Positions 16,487 through 24,242 of a DNA stretch of 64,000 bases are shown piece by piece. The notes beneath the pieces were generated by a model, which was given only the letters and a program-made list of their open reading frames with translations, was not told the DNA's origin and did not search any database. Source of the DNA: an uncultured Prevotellaceae bacterium (lineage in GTDB: Bacteria > Bacteroidota > Bacteroidia > Bacteroidales > Bacteroidaceae); the NCBI GenBank assembly GCA_947167515.1, contig CAMVIM010000017.1, positions 1-64,000 on the forward strand, written 5' to 3'. Position numbers and translations under genes: made by a program. Positions within the stretch are counted from its first letter, which is position 1, and the number at the start of each line of letters is the position of its first letter.

Positions 16487-17320
16487 ATGAAAAAAGCACT
16501 CACCCTCATGCTGCTGACGCTCATCGCCACCAGCACCTTTGCCCAACCACGCAAAATCATGAGAACTGACCGACTGCTCACTGCCTCAGGCTTGCCTCAT
16601 TACAGGAAGGGGAAAGACATCAAAACCCCCTTCATCGAGGCATTCCGATATGGAATGGACAAAGAAGCCAAACGTTGGTGGACAGGGTATTATGAACCAA
16701 ACGTATCCGGTGCAAAAACTGCCGAAAAAGCACGAAAGAAGAGAGAGAAGGCGTACAATGCCTACGAGGAGAAGCGGGACAAGATGACCGACAAGTATCC
16801 CTGTTATCGTCACCTCTTCATCGCAAGACCCTCTTTTGCTCCCTCATTCGGTTTCTCCTATAGTCCTAAAGACACAGCGTTAGTCTATCTGGAGCAACGT
16901 TGGGATGGAAGCAAGAAAAAAGGCAAGAAGGTGACGTTCCACACCCACAAGATGAAGGTGTCCGAAGCCATCTATGACTCCATCCAATGCCTGCACAAAC
17001 TGGCGGTCTATACATCAGCCCAGTTCGACGCCGACTACGAGATGCTCGACGGAACGAGATTCCACTTCATCTGGCACGCCTTTGATGGCGACAAATATGC
17101 CATCAGTTCCGACAACGGCTCAGGCACCTGCAAGCGGTTACAGAAGACCTTCGAAACCATCTGCACGGCATTGAAGGATGATGACCCCGACCTGCTCCAA
17201 TCGCTCATGCCCACCATCCACGAACTCCTCGTCCACTATCGCACCCTCCTTCTGCCCGATGTGCCAATAGATGACTGGGATTTGGATGCAGCAGCCAGAC
17301 ACCGAAAAAAACAAAAATAA
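16487..17320 (+). CDS. Secreted protein of unknown family
   Basis: A 277-residue protein with a clear signal peptide (MKKALTLMLLTLIATSTFAQ). The mature part is basic, with a lysine/arginine-rich helix (AEKARKKREKAYNAYEEKRDKM), a middle beta section and an acidic C-terminal helix ending in a KKQK tail. Conserved-looking points are YPCYRHLF and GTRFHFIWHAFDGDKYAISS. I do not recognise a family. It follows the DUF4488 gene by 13 bases, so co-expression is likely. Confidence 0.6.
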   Translation: MKKALTLMLLTLIATSTFAQPRKIMRTDRLLTASGLPHYRKGKDIKTPFIEAFRYGMDKEAKRWWTGYYEPNVSGAKTAEKARKKREKAYNAYEEKRDKMTDKYPCYRHLFIARPSFAPSFGFSYSPKDTALVYLEQRWDGSKKKGKKVTFHTHKMKVSEAIYDSIQCLHKLAVYTSAQFDADYEMLDGTRFHFIWHAFDGDKYAISSDNGSGTCKRLQKTFETICTALKDDDPDLLQSLMPTIHELLVHYRTLLLPDVPIDDWDLDAAARHRKKQK

Positions 17321-17337
17321 TAGCCTGACGACAATCT

Positions 17338-17435
17338 AAAAATTCATGAATAATTCGTGGTTAATTCATGGTCATTCGTGTTTTATCTTTAACATCAATT
17401 TCCATGAATTAGCCACGAATTACTCATGAATTTTT
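17338..17435. repeat. Long palindromic intergenic repeat (AATTCGTGG family), copy 1
   Basis: Two 34-base arms (17338-17371 and 17402-17435) pair with two mismatches around a 30-base loop. Arms contain ATTCATGA and AATTCGTGG. It lies between converging genes; its right arm runs into the stop codon of the M20 gene, and it may end transcription from both sides. Copy 2 is at 20294-20390. Confidence 0.8.
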
Positions 17436-18651
17436 ATTTTAGCGAGGAGAGCAACTTCACATACAGCGAGATGGCATCGTCTATCTCGCTGATTTTTATG
17501 TATTCGTCTGCCGTGTGGGAGCGAGCCGAATCGCCTGGACCCAGTTTCAGCGAAGGGAAACGCATCAAGGCTTGGTCGCTCAACGTGGGAGAGCCAAATG
17601 GTTTCAAGCCTTCTTTAATGCAAGCCTGCACAAAGGGATGCGACTCGTCTATCTTTGAGGAAGACAGACGGAAAGAACGGGCTTTCAACTCCGAAGTGAG
17701 ATGCTCCTGGAAGAAAGCAAAGATTTCCTCATTCGTGTAGCACTCATTGCTGCGCACATCGATGGTGAAGGTGCAGGTGTCGGGAATGACATTATGCTGA
17801 GTGCCGGCATTCACGATGGTGACCGTGTTCTTCACAGGGCCCAACAAGTCCGTCTGCTTGGGAAACTGCCACTCCGAGAGCCACTGGATGTCCTTCATGG
17901 CATGATAGATGGCGTTGTCGCCCTCATTCCGCGCCGCGTGACCAGCCTTGCCATGCGCCGTGGCATCAATCACCATCAGCCCCTTCTCCGCAATGGCAGG
18001 TTGCATGCCCGTAGGCTCGCCCACGATGGCAAAGTCAATCTTCGGCAAGAGGGGCAACACACTCTCGATGCCGTTCTTGCCTGAGACCTCCTCTTCGCAA
18101 GAAGCCAGAAAGACGATAGAAGACCCCCTCTGTCCTGCGGACATCTCCCCCGTAATGGGGAGACCATCCGGCTTGTTTCCCAATGACAAACATCCCGCAT
18201 GGACTTCCTCCCCATTACGGGGGAGGGTTGGGGAGAGGGTCTGGATGAACGCCTGCAGCAGTGCTACCAGACCGCCGCCACAATCATTGCTGCCAAGACC
18301 ATATAGCCTATCGCCCTCCACCGTAGGCGTGAAAGGGTCGCGTTGCCAACCAGCCACAGGTTTCACCGTGTCAATATGGGCATTGAGCAAGATGGTAGGC
18401 CCCCTCCCAACCTTCCCCAAAGGGGAGGAGAGCCGTCCGGATGGGTCTTCCCCCCTTGGGGGGATAAGAGGGGGGCTGGCACACCACACATTGTTGCCGT
18501 GTCGCTGAGGGTTCAGCCCCTTCTTCTTCATATACGCCTCCAGCACATCGGCCGCAGCCCCCTCGTCGCGGCTCACGCTGGGCGTGGCAATCAGCCTTTT
18601 CAGCAGTTCCACCGCCTCTTTTGTCTGTTCCGAGCAGTTCTTTTCCATCAT
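17434..18651 (-). CDS. argE: M20-family deacetylase (ArgE-type) with two in-frame repeat insertions
   Basis: A cytoplasmic zinc deacetylase/peptidase of the ArgE/DapE/M20 family, here most like Bacteroidetes acetylornithine deacetylase of arginine synthesis. Metal and catalytic motifs are intact: NAHIDTVKP, GLGSNDCGGG, ASCEEEVSGKNGIES, VGEPTGMQPAIAEKG, GHAARNEGDNAIY, AGTQHNVIPDTCTF. At 405 residues it is some 50 longer than I expect for this family. The excess falls in two proline/glycine-rich stretches, PPLIPPRGEDPSGRLSSPLG and LPRNGEEVHAG...DGLPITGEMSAG. They are encoded by palindromic GC-rich repeats (18399-18476, 18121-18242) that keep the reading frame. It has its own promoter, divergent from the ECF sigma gene. 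The substrate is inferred. Confidence 0.85.
   Translation of the reverse strand: MMEKNCSEQTKEAVELLKRLIATPSVSRDEGAAADVLEAYMKKKGLNPQRHGNNVWCASPPLIPPRGEDPSGRLSSPLGKVGRGPTILLNAHIDTVKPVAGWQRDPFTPTVEGDRLYGLGSNDCGGGLVALLQAFIQTLSPTLPRNGEEVHAGCLSLGNKPDGLPITGEMSAGQRGSSIVFLASCEEEVSGKNGIESVLPLLPKIDFAIVGEPTGMQPAIAEKGLMVIDATAHGKAGHAARNEGDNAIYHAMKDIQWLSEWQFPKQTDLLGPVKNTVTIVNAGTQHNVIPDTCTFTIDVRSNECYTNEEIFAFFQEHLTSELKARSFRLSSSKIDESHPFVQACIKEGLKPFGSPTLSDQALMRFPSLKLGPGDSARSHTADEYIKISEIDDAISLYVKLLSSLK
18121..18242. repeat. Palindromic GC-rich repeat inserted in the M20 gene (element B)
   Basis: Ends are near-perfect inverted repeats (AGACCCCCTC and GAGAGGGTCT). Inside, CTCCCCCGTAATGGGGAG (18145-18162) and its exact reverse complement (18208-18225) form an 18-bp stem. 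It is read through in frame by the M20 gene and adds about 40 residues between the segments LLQAF and IVFLASCEEE. Features resemble a non-autonomous palindromic mobile element. Confidence 0.75.
18399..18476. repeat. Palindromic GC-rich repeat inserted in the M20 gene (element A)
   Basis: A 78-base (26-codon) element with inverted ends GCCCCCTC and GAGGGGGGC. It has internal hairpins (CTTCCCCAAAGGGGAG; CCCCCCTTGGGGGG) and a near-palindromic centre CCGTCCGGATGG. It lies between codons for NNVWC and PTILLNAHID. The same central 12-mer occurs in the intergenic repeat at 42332-42404. Confidence 0.75.
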
Positions 18652-18670
18652 TTCCTTCTCTTTTTGGGGA

Positions 18671-18701
18671 CAAAGTTAGGTTTTTTCTTTTACTTTGCAA
18701 A
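18671..18701 (-). promoter_or_regulatory. Promoter of the M20 deacetylase gene
   Basis: Minus strand: TTTG (18698-18701), 19-base spacer, TAACTTTG (18671-18678), a full consensus match. The ATG is 20 bases on. Confidence 0.75.
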
Positions 18702-18785
18702 AAAAATCGGCCTCAGGGGTATTTGATTTCCCGTTTCGTGTGTCTTACTGGCAGAGAAAGGCAAAAAAGCCTGCATCGCAAACTT

Positions 18786-19280
18786 ATGATTTACGACAAA
18801 ACCACATTCGAGCAACTCTACAAGAGCAACTACCGACAGATGTATCGGTTCGCCTTCTCCCTGCTGGAGGAAGCGGAGGATGCCCGTGATGCCGTGAGCC
18901 ACGTCTTCACCCAGATGTGGCACACACAACCTCAACTGCAGGAGGACTGCATCACGGGCTACCTCATGGCAGCGGTACGAAACCACTGCCTCAACACCCT
19001 GCGGACCCGTCGCCAGAACGCTGCTGTCGAAGCCGAACTGAAAGCCGAGCAATCAAGACAGGAGGCACAGGAACACCAAGAACTGCTGGACGAACTGGCA
19101 CGAGTCATCGACGAACACCTGACAGAGCAGGACAAGCGCATCCTCGCTCTCCACTACGACCAAGAAATGACCTATTCGGAGACGGCCCAGACACTGGGCA
19201 TCAGCCCTTCAGCCGTCAACAAGCACATTTCTCATTCACTCTCCAAAATCCGTTCCATCTTCAAAACCGCAAACTCATGA
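18786..19280 (+). CDS. ECF-type RNA polymerase sigma factor
   Basis: A 164-residue extracytoplasmic-function sigma factor. Region 2 is FEQLYKSNYRQMYRFAFSLLEEAEDARDAVSHVFTQMW. Region 4 has the HTH MTYSETAQTLGISPSAVNKHISHSLSKIRSIF. The frame is open before 18786, but the ATG there starts the conserved part. Its stop overlaps the start of the next gene in ATGA, indicating translational coupling to the membrane partner, as with sigma/anti-sigma pairs. Confidence 0.9.
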   Translation: MIYDKTTFEQLYKSNYRQMYRFAFSLLEEAEDARDAVSHVFTQMWHTQPQLQEDCITGYLMAAVRNHCLNTLRTRRQNAAVEAELKAEQSRQEAQEHQELLDELARVIDEHLTEQDKRILALHYDQEMTYSETAQTLGISPSAVNKHISHSLSKIRSIFKTANS

Positions 19281-20287
19281 AAACCGAAGAAATAGACAAA
19301 AGAATAGGAATGCCCGACATCAACGCTGAATGGGCAAAGTTTGAGAAAGAAGTGATGGGTGCAGCGCAACTGACCCCCAAGCACACTTTCTTCAAAAGTT
19401 TCACCACCAAAGCCGCCGCCATTGCCGGCATCGTTTTCCTGCTCAGTTGCGCCGCCATCGCCTCGGCTGTCATCGCCATCAAGAACAACGACAGTCAGCC
19501 ACAGGCGGAGAAGTTTGAGTACAAGCCACTGGTGGAAGTCATCCAACGGAAGCACAAGGGAAAAGAGACCCCCTACTACCTCGTCCACTACTGCGAGGGC
19601 GTGTGGATTCAGCCCGTGGATGAAAAGGGGTATATTGACGAACTGATTTACCAGATAGCCTTCCCCGTTGACCGAACCACCATGCAACTGGACGGCAAGC
19701 CTTTCACCCAGAAAAACCTGCCACGCATGCGCAACAACCATTTGAAGAAGATAGAGATGAAGCGGCAGGGCGACAAACTGGTGGCCAACCTCATCACCCA
19801 GTTCTCAGGAGGCATCCCATCGGACGTGACAGGCAATGCGCCACGCACCCAGACCCTTTTCCTCTTCCCCAACGGCATGCTGGGCATCATCGACAAGAAG
19901 GCAAAGGCGGGCGACTGGCAGCACTACAGCATCACCGACTGGGACGAGACCCCATGGGGCTGGAGTGTCCGCAAGGAGATGGAACGCGGCTGCCACCGTC
20001 TCGGCTACAAAGCCTACATCTATGCCAGCACCGAAACGCCACAGAAGTACATCGACCGCGCCGTCCGCATGATGGACGAGATGGGCATCAAGGACTACGA
20101 ACTGGTCAAAGACCTTCCCATCCAGCATTGGACCGACCAGCAATATCGTGAATGGGCACAGCAGCAGAAACAGAAGCATCCGCAGTACGACTGGCGATGG
20201 CTGTTCGACCAACTGCCCGAAAGCCTCGACGGCACTGACCTGCACGACAAGTGGCACATCGTGAAAGAGGTCTATGGCGTGAAATAA
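19277..20287 (+). CDS. Single-pass membrane protein coupled to the ECF sigma factor (candidate anti-sigma)
   Basis: 336 residues: a short cytoplasmic N-terminus (MKTEEIDKRIGMPDINAEWAKFEKEV), one membrane segment (about 46-68, AAAIAGIVFLLSCAAIASAVIAI) and a long periplasmic part. The position and the N-terminal cytoplasmic tail before one membrane span fit a Bacteroidetes anti-sigma factor, but no named anti-sigma domain is evident. The periplasmic part contains PLVEVIQRKHKGKETPYYLVH and an acidic/aromatic C-terminus and is unrecognised; it could be the sensor. An earlier in-frame ATG at 18917 lies inside the sigma gene in another frame and is not used. Confidence 0.75.
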   Translation: MKTEEIDKRIGMPDINAEWAKFEKEVMGAAQLTPKHTFFKSFTTKAAAIAGIVFLLSCAAIASAVIAIKNNDSQPQAEKFEYKPLVEVIQRKHKGKETPYYLVHYCEGVWIQPVDEKGYIDELIYQIAFPVDRTTMQLDGKPFTQKNLPRMRNNHLKKIEMKRQGDKLVANLITQFSGGIPSDVTGNAPRTQTLFLFPNGMLGIIDKKAKAGDWQHYSITDWDETPWGWSVRKEMERGCHRLGYKAYIYASTETPQKYIDRAVRMMDEMGIKDYELVKDLPIQHWTDQQYREWAQQQKQKHPQYDWRWLFDQLPESLDGTDLHDKWHIVKEVYGVK

Positions 20288-20293
20288 ACAAAA

Positions 20294-20390
20294 ATAATTC
20301 ATGAATAATTCGTGGTTAATTCGTGATAATTTATGTCCAAAATAAAACACGAATTTCCATCAATTAACCACGAATTATTCATCAATTTTC
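20294..20390. repeat. Long palindromic intergenic repeat (AATTCGTGG family), copy 2
   Basis: Same family as 17338-17435. ATGAATAATTCGTGGTTAAT in the left arm pairs exactly with the right arm (20361-20382) across a loop of about 40 bases. It lies 7 bases after the membrane-protein stop and before the GLPGLI gene, so it may partly end transcription. Confidence 0.75.
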
Positions 20391-20411
20391 ATCTTTAATA
20401 CATTCAGCAAC

Positions 20412-21266
20412 ATGAAAAGACTTTTTCTGTCCCTGCTCACAGGGATAGCAGCCCTCTGTGGCTCTGCTCAGACGAAAGACAGCGTGGACGTTTCACAGTT
20501 CACCGTCGTGTATGACTATGCCTGCAAGACCCGCATGGGCAAGACGGGCGAAAACATCACCGACACCATGCGGCTGGCGGTGCAGGTGGGCACGAAGTTG
20601 AACCGCATGATGGAGTATTACTGGTACGACTACTTCATCCATCGCCACCGCAAGGAGGATGTGCTGCACGGCATGTGGTCGCACTGTGTGAACATGATGC
20701 CAGAGTGCATCTACACGAACTATCCCGAGGGGAAACTGACCACCCGCGAAGGCGTGGTGCCGAAACCCTACGAGACCACCCAACCGATGAACACCATCCA
20801 GTGGCAACTCAGCGCAGACACCGCCACCATCGCCACCTATCCCTGCAAGAAGGCGGTGGGAGAGTTTGGCGGCAGGACATGGACGGTCTTCTACACCGAC
20901 GAAGTGCCCTCCACCGCCGGCCCGTGGAAACTGCATGGCTGTCCGGGCTTGATTGTCCGTGCCGACGACAGCGAAGGCATCCACCATTTTGAACTGAACG
21001 CACTCATCAACGAGCAGTTGGCCATCCGCTACGAGCCTAAGCCCAATTATGTGCGCATGGACAATGCCAAGTTCATCAAGTTTCGCAACGGACTCTTCTG
21101 CAATCCGCGCTACGTGCAAGACCCACACTATTGGCTCTCGGCTGGCGACAACATTCAGGTGCAGTCCTACATGTGGGGACCCACCGACTGGGTGGAATAC
21201 TACAACGGCATCTATTCGCCCCACAAGGACAATGTGCGCTACTACCAGCCGTTAGAGCTGAAGTAA
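20412..21266 (+). CDS. GLPGLI-family secreted protein
   Basis: A 284-residue exported protein (signal peptide MKRLFLSLLTGIAALCGSAQ). It carries the family signature GPWKLHGCPGLIVRADD (here HGCPGLI for the usual GLPGLI). The family is restricted to Bacteroidetes and has no known activity. As is common, the next gene encodes an outer-membrane barrel, here 354 bases away across a repeat-rich gap. Confidence 0.85.
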   Translation: MKRLFLSLLTGIAALCGSAQTKDSVDVSQFTVVYDYACKTRMGKTGENITDTMRLAVQVGTKLNRMMEYYWYDYFIHRHRKEDVLHGMWSHCVNMMPECIYTNYPEGKLTTREGVVPKPYETTQPMNTIQWQLSADTATIATYPCKKAVGEFGGRTWTVFYTDEVPSTAGPWKLHGCPGLIVRADDSEGIHHFELNALINEQLAIRYEPKPNYVRMDNAKFIKFRNGLFCNPRYVQDPHYWLSAGDNIQVQSYMWGPTDWVEYYNGIYSPHKDNVRYYQPLELK

Positions 21267-21267
21267 A

Positions 21268-21357
21268 GCCCCCCAGCCCCCGAAGGGTGAGGGCATCCGC
21301 GACGATTTTTCCTTAACGACACAGACAATGTTCCCTTTTCCCTCTTGGGGGGCGGAA
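21268..21357. repeat. Palindromic C/G-run intergenic repeat (element C)
   Basis: Starts GCCCCCCAGCCCCCGAAGGG and ends CCCTCTTGGGGGGCGG, giving inverted ends like elements A and B of the M20 gene. Its middle contains CGATTTTTCCTTAACG, a motif also found behind glyS. Confidence 0.55.
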
Positions 21358-21377
21358 GGCTCCTCCACAGCCTCTAA

Positions 21378-21444
21378 ACCGACGTCGTCGACATCGGTTC
21401 ACCGACATCGACGACATCGGTCGACCGATGTCGACGACGTCGAT
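21378..21444. repeat. Three-segment GTC/GAC palindromic repeat
   Basis: Three 21-base segments (21378-21398, 21401-21421, 21424-21444), each starting ACCGA, are separated by 2 bases. The first and third are reverse complements at 20 of 21 positions. The middle one is a near match to the first. The DNA is built from GAC/GTC/ATC triplets and would fold into a strong stem. The rest of the 21267-21620 gap shows no gene. Confidence 0.8.
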
Positions 21445-21620
21445 TCGGAGGATGTGAGTGTACCCTAAAGGGATATACAAGCATGTCCCATGAGAGACAA
21501 CGAAACTACTTCATAAGAGATCTAGTAATTAAAGATTTGTTAAAACAATGGTATACCACTGAAGCCGCCACTTGTGAAAGCCGCAGGCTTCTCCTTCTTC
21601 ACCCTCAAAAACATCCACGC

Positions 21621-24167
21621 ATGAAAACATTCCTTCTCATTCTATCTCTCCTCTTACCCACTGCGACTGCCTTTCCCCAGACACTCGAAGTGACAGGCAC
21701 CGTGAAGAATCCGCAAGGGCAACCCGTCGCCGACGTAATTGTCAAAGCAGAACAAAAAGGGCATCCACGATCTTTCACCACCACTAACCGACAGGGACAA
21801 TACACGCTCCGTTTCGATTGGAAAGAGGGAGCGGTGCTGACCTTCTCACACGTGTCCTACGAACGGGAAGAAACCTCCCTGCAAGGCGGTAAGACGAAAC
21901 AGACTTGTGACATGGTGCTTGTCCCCCGTACCATCGCCCTGCGCGAAGTGAAAGTCAAAGCTCCACCCCTGCACCTAGTGGGCGACACCCTTTCCTACAA
22001 CCTCGCTTCCTTCCTCGGCAAAGGCGACGTGACCCTGGAGGATGGGCTGAAACGCTTGCCAGGCATCGAGGTGTCTGGCACAGGAGCCATCCGCTACATG
22101 GGTCGCCCCATCAGTAAGTTCTACATTGAAGGGCTCGACATGCTGGGTGGCAAATACAATCTCGCCACCAAAAACATCCCTGCCGAATATACCAGCCAAG
22201 TGCAGGTGCTGCGCCATCACAACGAGAAAAAGATAGATGCCAACGAGGAGAGTGCCAATGTCGCCCTCAACATCAAACTGACCAAGAAGGCGAAGTTCAA
22301 GCCCTTTGGCGAACCCATCTTCGGGGTGGGCTGGATGGAGGAGAAGCCACTCTATGCAGCAGGGGTGACAGGCATGATGTTTACCGACAACTTCCAAACC
22401 ATTGCCTCCGCCAAATACAGCAACCACGGTGATTTCGGCTCCTACGACATGATTGATCATTTTGGCAACAACACCGTCTCCACCCTCGCCATGAACAAAC
22501 TGCCCAAGTGGAGCGGAGGACAGCCACCTGTGGGTGAATACCTCTACCAGACCAACGGTTATGGCAGCCTCAACGGCATCCTCAAACTCGACACCATCCG
22601 TCAAGTGCGTGCCAACATCGACTATACCTACGAAGAGAACCATAACAGCTATTCCACTCAGACCCTCTATTTAGGGGAGGGACTGAACACCTCCGTTCAC
22701 GAAACTACCCAACCCTGGACACGCATCCATCGTCCCCACATTGAATTGAAATACGAGGAAAACGCCGCCAACCACTACTTCTGCGACAATCTCCACGTGA
22801 AAGCACAATTTGAGGAGAATAAGTGTCCAGTACTTACATCATCCACCCTTCATCAACAGCACCGCGACGCCACGGCCATCAACATCGTCAACAACCTCCA
22901 AGCCAAAGTGCGCATCGGCAAGCAGAAATGGAGTCTCAACTCCAACGTGCAGCTACAGCGTTCGCCCAGTGTCGTGCTCACAATGGACGACCTCACCGAA
23001 CGTGCCCAAAGCACAACCCTCCTCACCTCCCACACCACCTCTTATCAGTGGAAAATCAACCCACAATGGTGCATCAACATCCCATTTGACTTCAAGGCTA
23101 ACTATCAGTTTATCGATGCACGGCAACGCGTCAGCGGCTGGAAAGTCGTCCCTTCTTTCTACCCCAACACTGAGTGGCGTTCACCTAACCGACGTATCTA
23201 CATCGGCATGGGAACCACCATACGATGTTTACATCTGGACTACACCAACTACGATTATTCACTTTTTCATGTCAATCCCTTCACGATGTTCCGCTACACC
23301 TTCAGCGGAGAGTCCGAGCTGCATCTTAACAGCCAGTTCACCACCTCCGTAGGCGACATCCTCGACCTCCTCACCACACCCGTCCACACCTCCTACCGAA
23401 GCATCTCGGCAGCATCGGGCAGCATCGGCAAGCAACAGAAGTGGACAACCGACCTTAACTACAAATTTCAGATACCCTACAGCTACTTCACCATCGTCGC
23501 CAACGCTTCATGGAGCCAAGGCAAACGTAACACCTTATCTGCCCAAACTGTTGATGGCACGGATGTAGCGACCTCCTCCCTACTCCGCGACAGCCATTTC
23601 CGCTATGCCTCTGCCGATCTCAGCATCTCCAAGTCCTACATCCCCATCCACACCAAACTCATCTTCAAATCCTCTGGCTATTGGGGCAGCAACGAATCCG
23701 TTTCCCAAACCACTTTCGTCACGACCTACAACTACGGCTATACCCTCAGCGGAGAAGCCACCTACAACCCCTTCGCGTGGATGCAACTAACAGGCGAAGG
23801 TCGCTACTCCAAAGGCTACACGCGCCGCCTCGACACCACCGATGCCATCAATGCCGTCACCACCATCGGCTATCTTGCCATCTATCCCATCGAGAACCTC
23901 GAAATCAAAGGTAATCTCCACTTCATCCATCAGCAACTCGCAATACATCAATACAAGGATGCCGCTATCCTCGGTGCCACCGCCCAATACAAGACCAAAC
24001 GTGCCGTGTGGAAACTCACTCTCCAAAATCTCCTCAACACCCGTCACTACACCTACACCACCTTCTCCGCTACCGACCGCTACACCTACGATTGCCATCT
24101 ACTTGGTCGCACAGTGATGCTCACTTGCAAACTGCACTTGGTGAGGGGGCGCAATAAAAACGACTAA
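21621..24167 (+). CDS. Outer-membrane TonB-receptor-like barrel paired with GLPGLI
   Basis: An 848-residue outer-membrane protein. A signal peptide (LLLPTATAFPQ) precedes a carboxypeptidase-regulatory-like domain (VTGTVKNPQGQPVADVIVKA) and a plug-like domain (DTLSYNLASFLGKGDVTLEDGLKRLPGIEVSGTG split by conserved glycines; YIEGLDMLGGKYNL). A long beta-barrel follows. This build is the usual partner of GLPGLI proteins. The ATG at 21621 is chosen because it begins the signal peptide; the frame is open back to 21483. Transport substrate unknown. Confidence 0.85.
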   Translation: MKTFLLILSLLLPTATAFPQTLEVTGTVKNPQGQPVADVIVKAEQKGHPRSFTTTNRQGQYTLRFDWKEGAVLTFSHVSYEREETSLQGGKTKQTCDMVLVPRTIALREVKVKAPPLHLVGDTLSYNLASFLGKGDVTLEDGLKRLPGIEVSGTGAIRYMGRPISKFYIEGLDMLGGKYNLATKNIPAEYTSQVQVLRHHNEKKIDANEESANVALNIKLTKKAKFKPFGEPIFGVGWMEEKPLYAAGVTGMMFTDNFQTIASAKYSNHGDFGSYDMIDHFGNNTVSTLAMNKLPKWSGGQPPVGEYLYQTNGYGSLNGILKLDTIRQVRANIDYTYEENHNSYSTQTLYLGEGLNTSVHETTQPWTRIHRPHIELKYEENAANHYFCDNLHVKAQFEENKCPVLTSSTLHQQHRDATAINIVNNLQAKVRIGKQKWSLNSNVQLQRSPSVVLTMDDLTERAQSTTLLTSHTTSYQWKINPQWCINIPFDFKANYQFIDARQRVSGWKVVPSFYPNTEWRSPNRRIYIGMGTTIRCLHLDYTNYDYSLFHVNPFTMFRYTFSGESELHLNSQFTTSVGDILDLLTTPVHTSYRSISAASGSIGKQQKWTTDLNYKFQIPYSYFTIVANASWSQGKRNTLSAQTVDGTDVATSSLLRDSHFRYASADLSISKSYIPIHTKLIFKSSGYWGSNESVSQTTFVTTYNYGYTLSGEATYNPFAWMQLTGEGRYSKGYTRRLDTTDAINAVTTIGYLAIYPIENLEIKGNLHFIHQQLAIHQYKDAAILGATAQYKTKRAVWKLTLQNLLNTRHYTYTTFSATDRYTYDCHLLGRTVMLTCKLHLVRGRNKND

Positions 24168-24213
24168 CCATGAAAAAAATAAGAAATCTTTATGCACATA
24201 GTGATGCTTTTCG

Positions 24214-24221
24214 TAACTTTG
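24214..24221 (+). promoter_or_regulatory. -7 box of the M60-like peptidase gene
   Basis: TAACTTTG, 21 bases before the ATG at 24243. The -33 region (TATG at 24191-24194) is only a partial match. Confidence 0.6.
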
Positions 24222-24242
24222 CCGAAAAAAGAAAAGAAGAAC

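Noticed and set aside
18121-18476. Frameshifted or broken pseudogene in the M20 locus
   Set aside because: Despite two insertions the frame is continuous and all catalytic motifs are present, so the gene is annotated as intact.
21268-21444. Insertion sequence remnant
   Set aside because: No transposase fragment; only palindromic repeats are visible, so it is listed as repeats.
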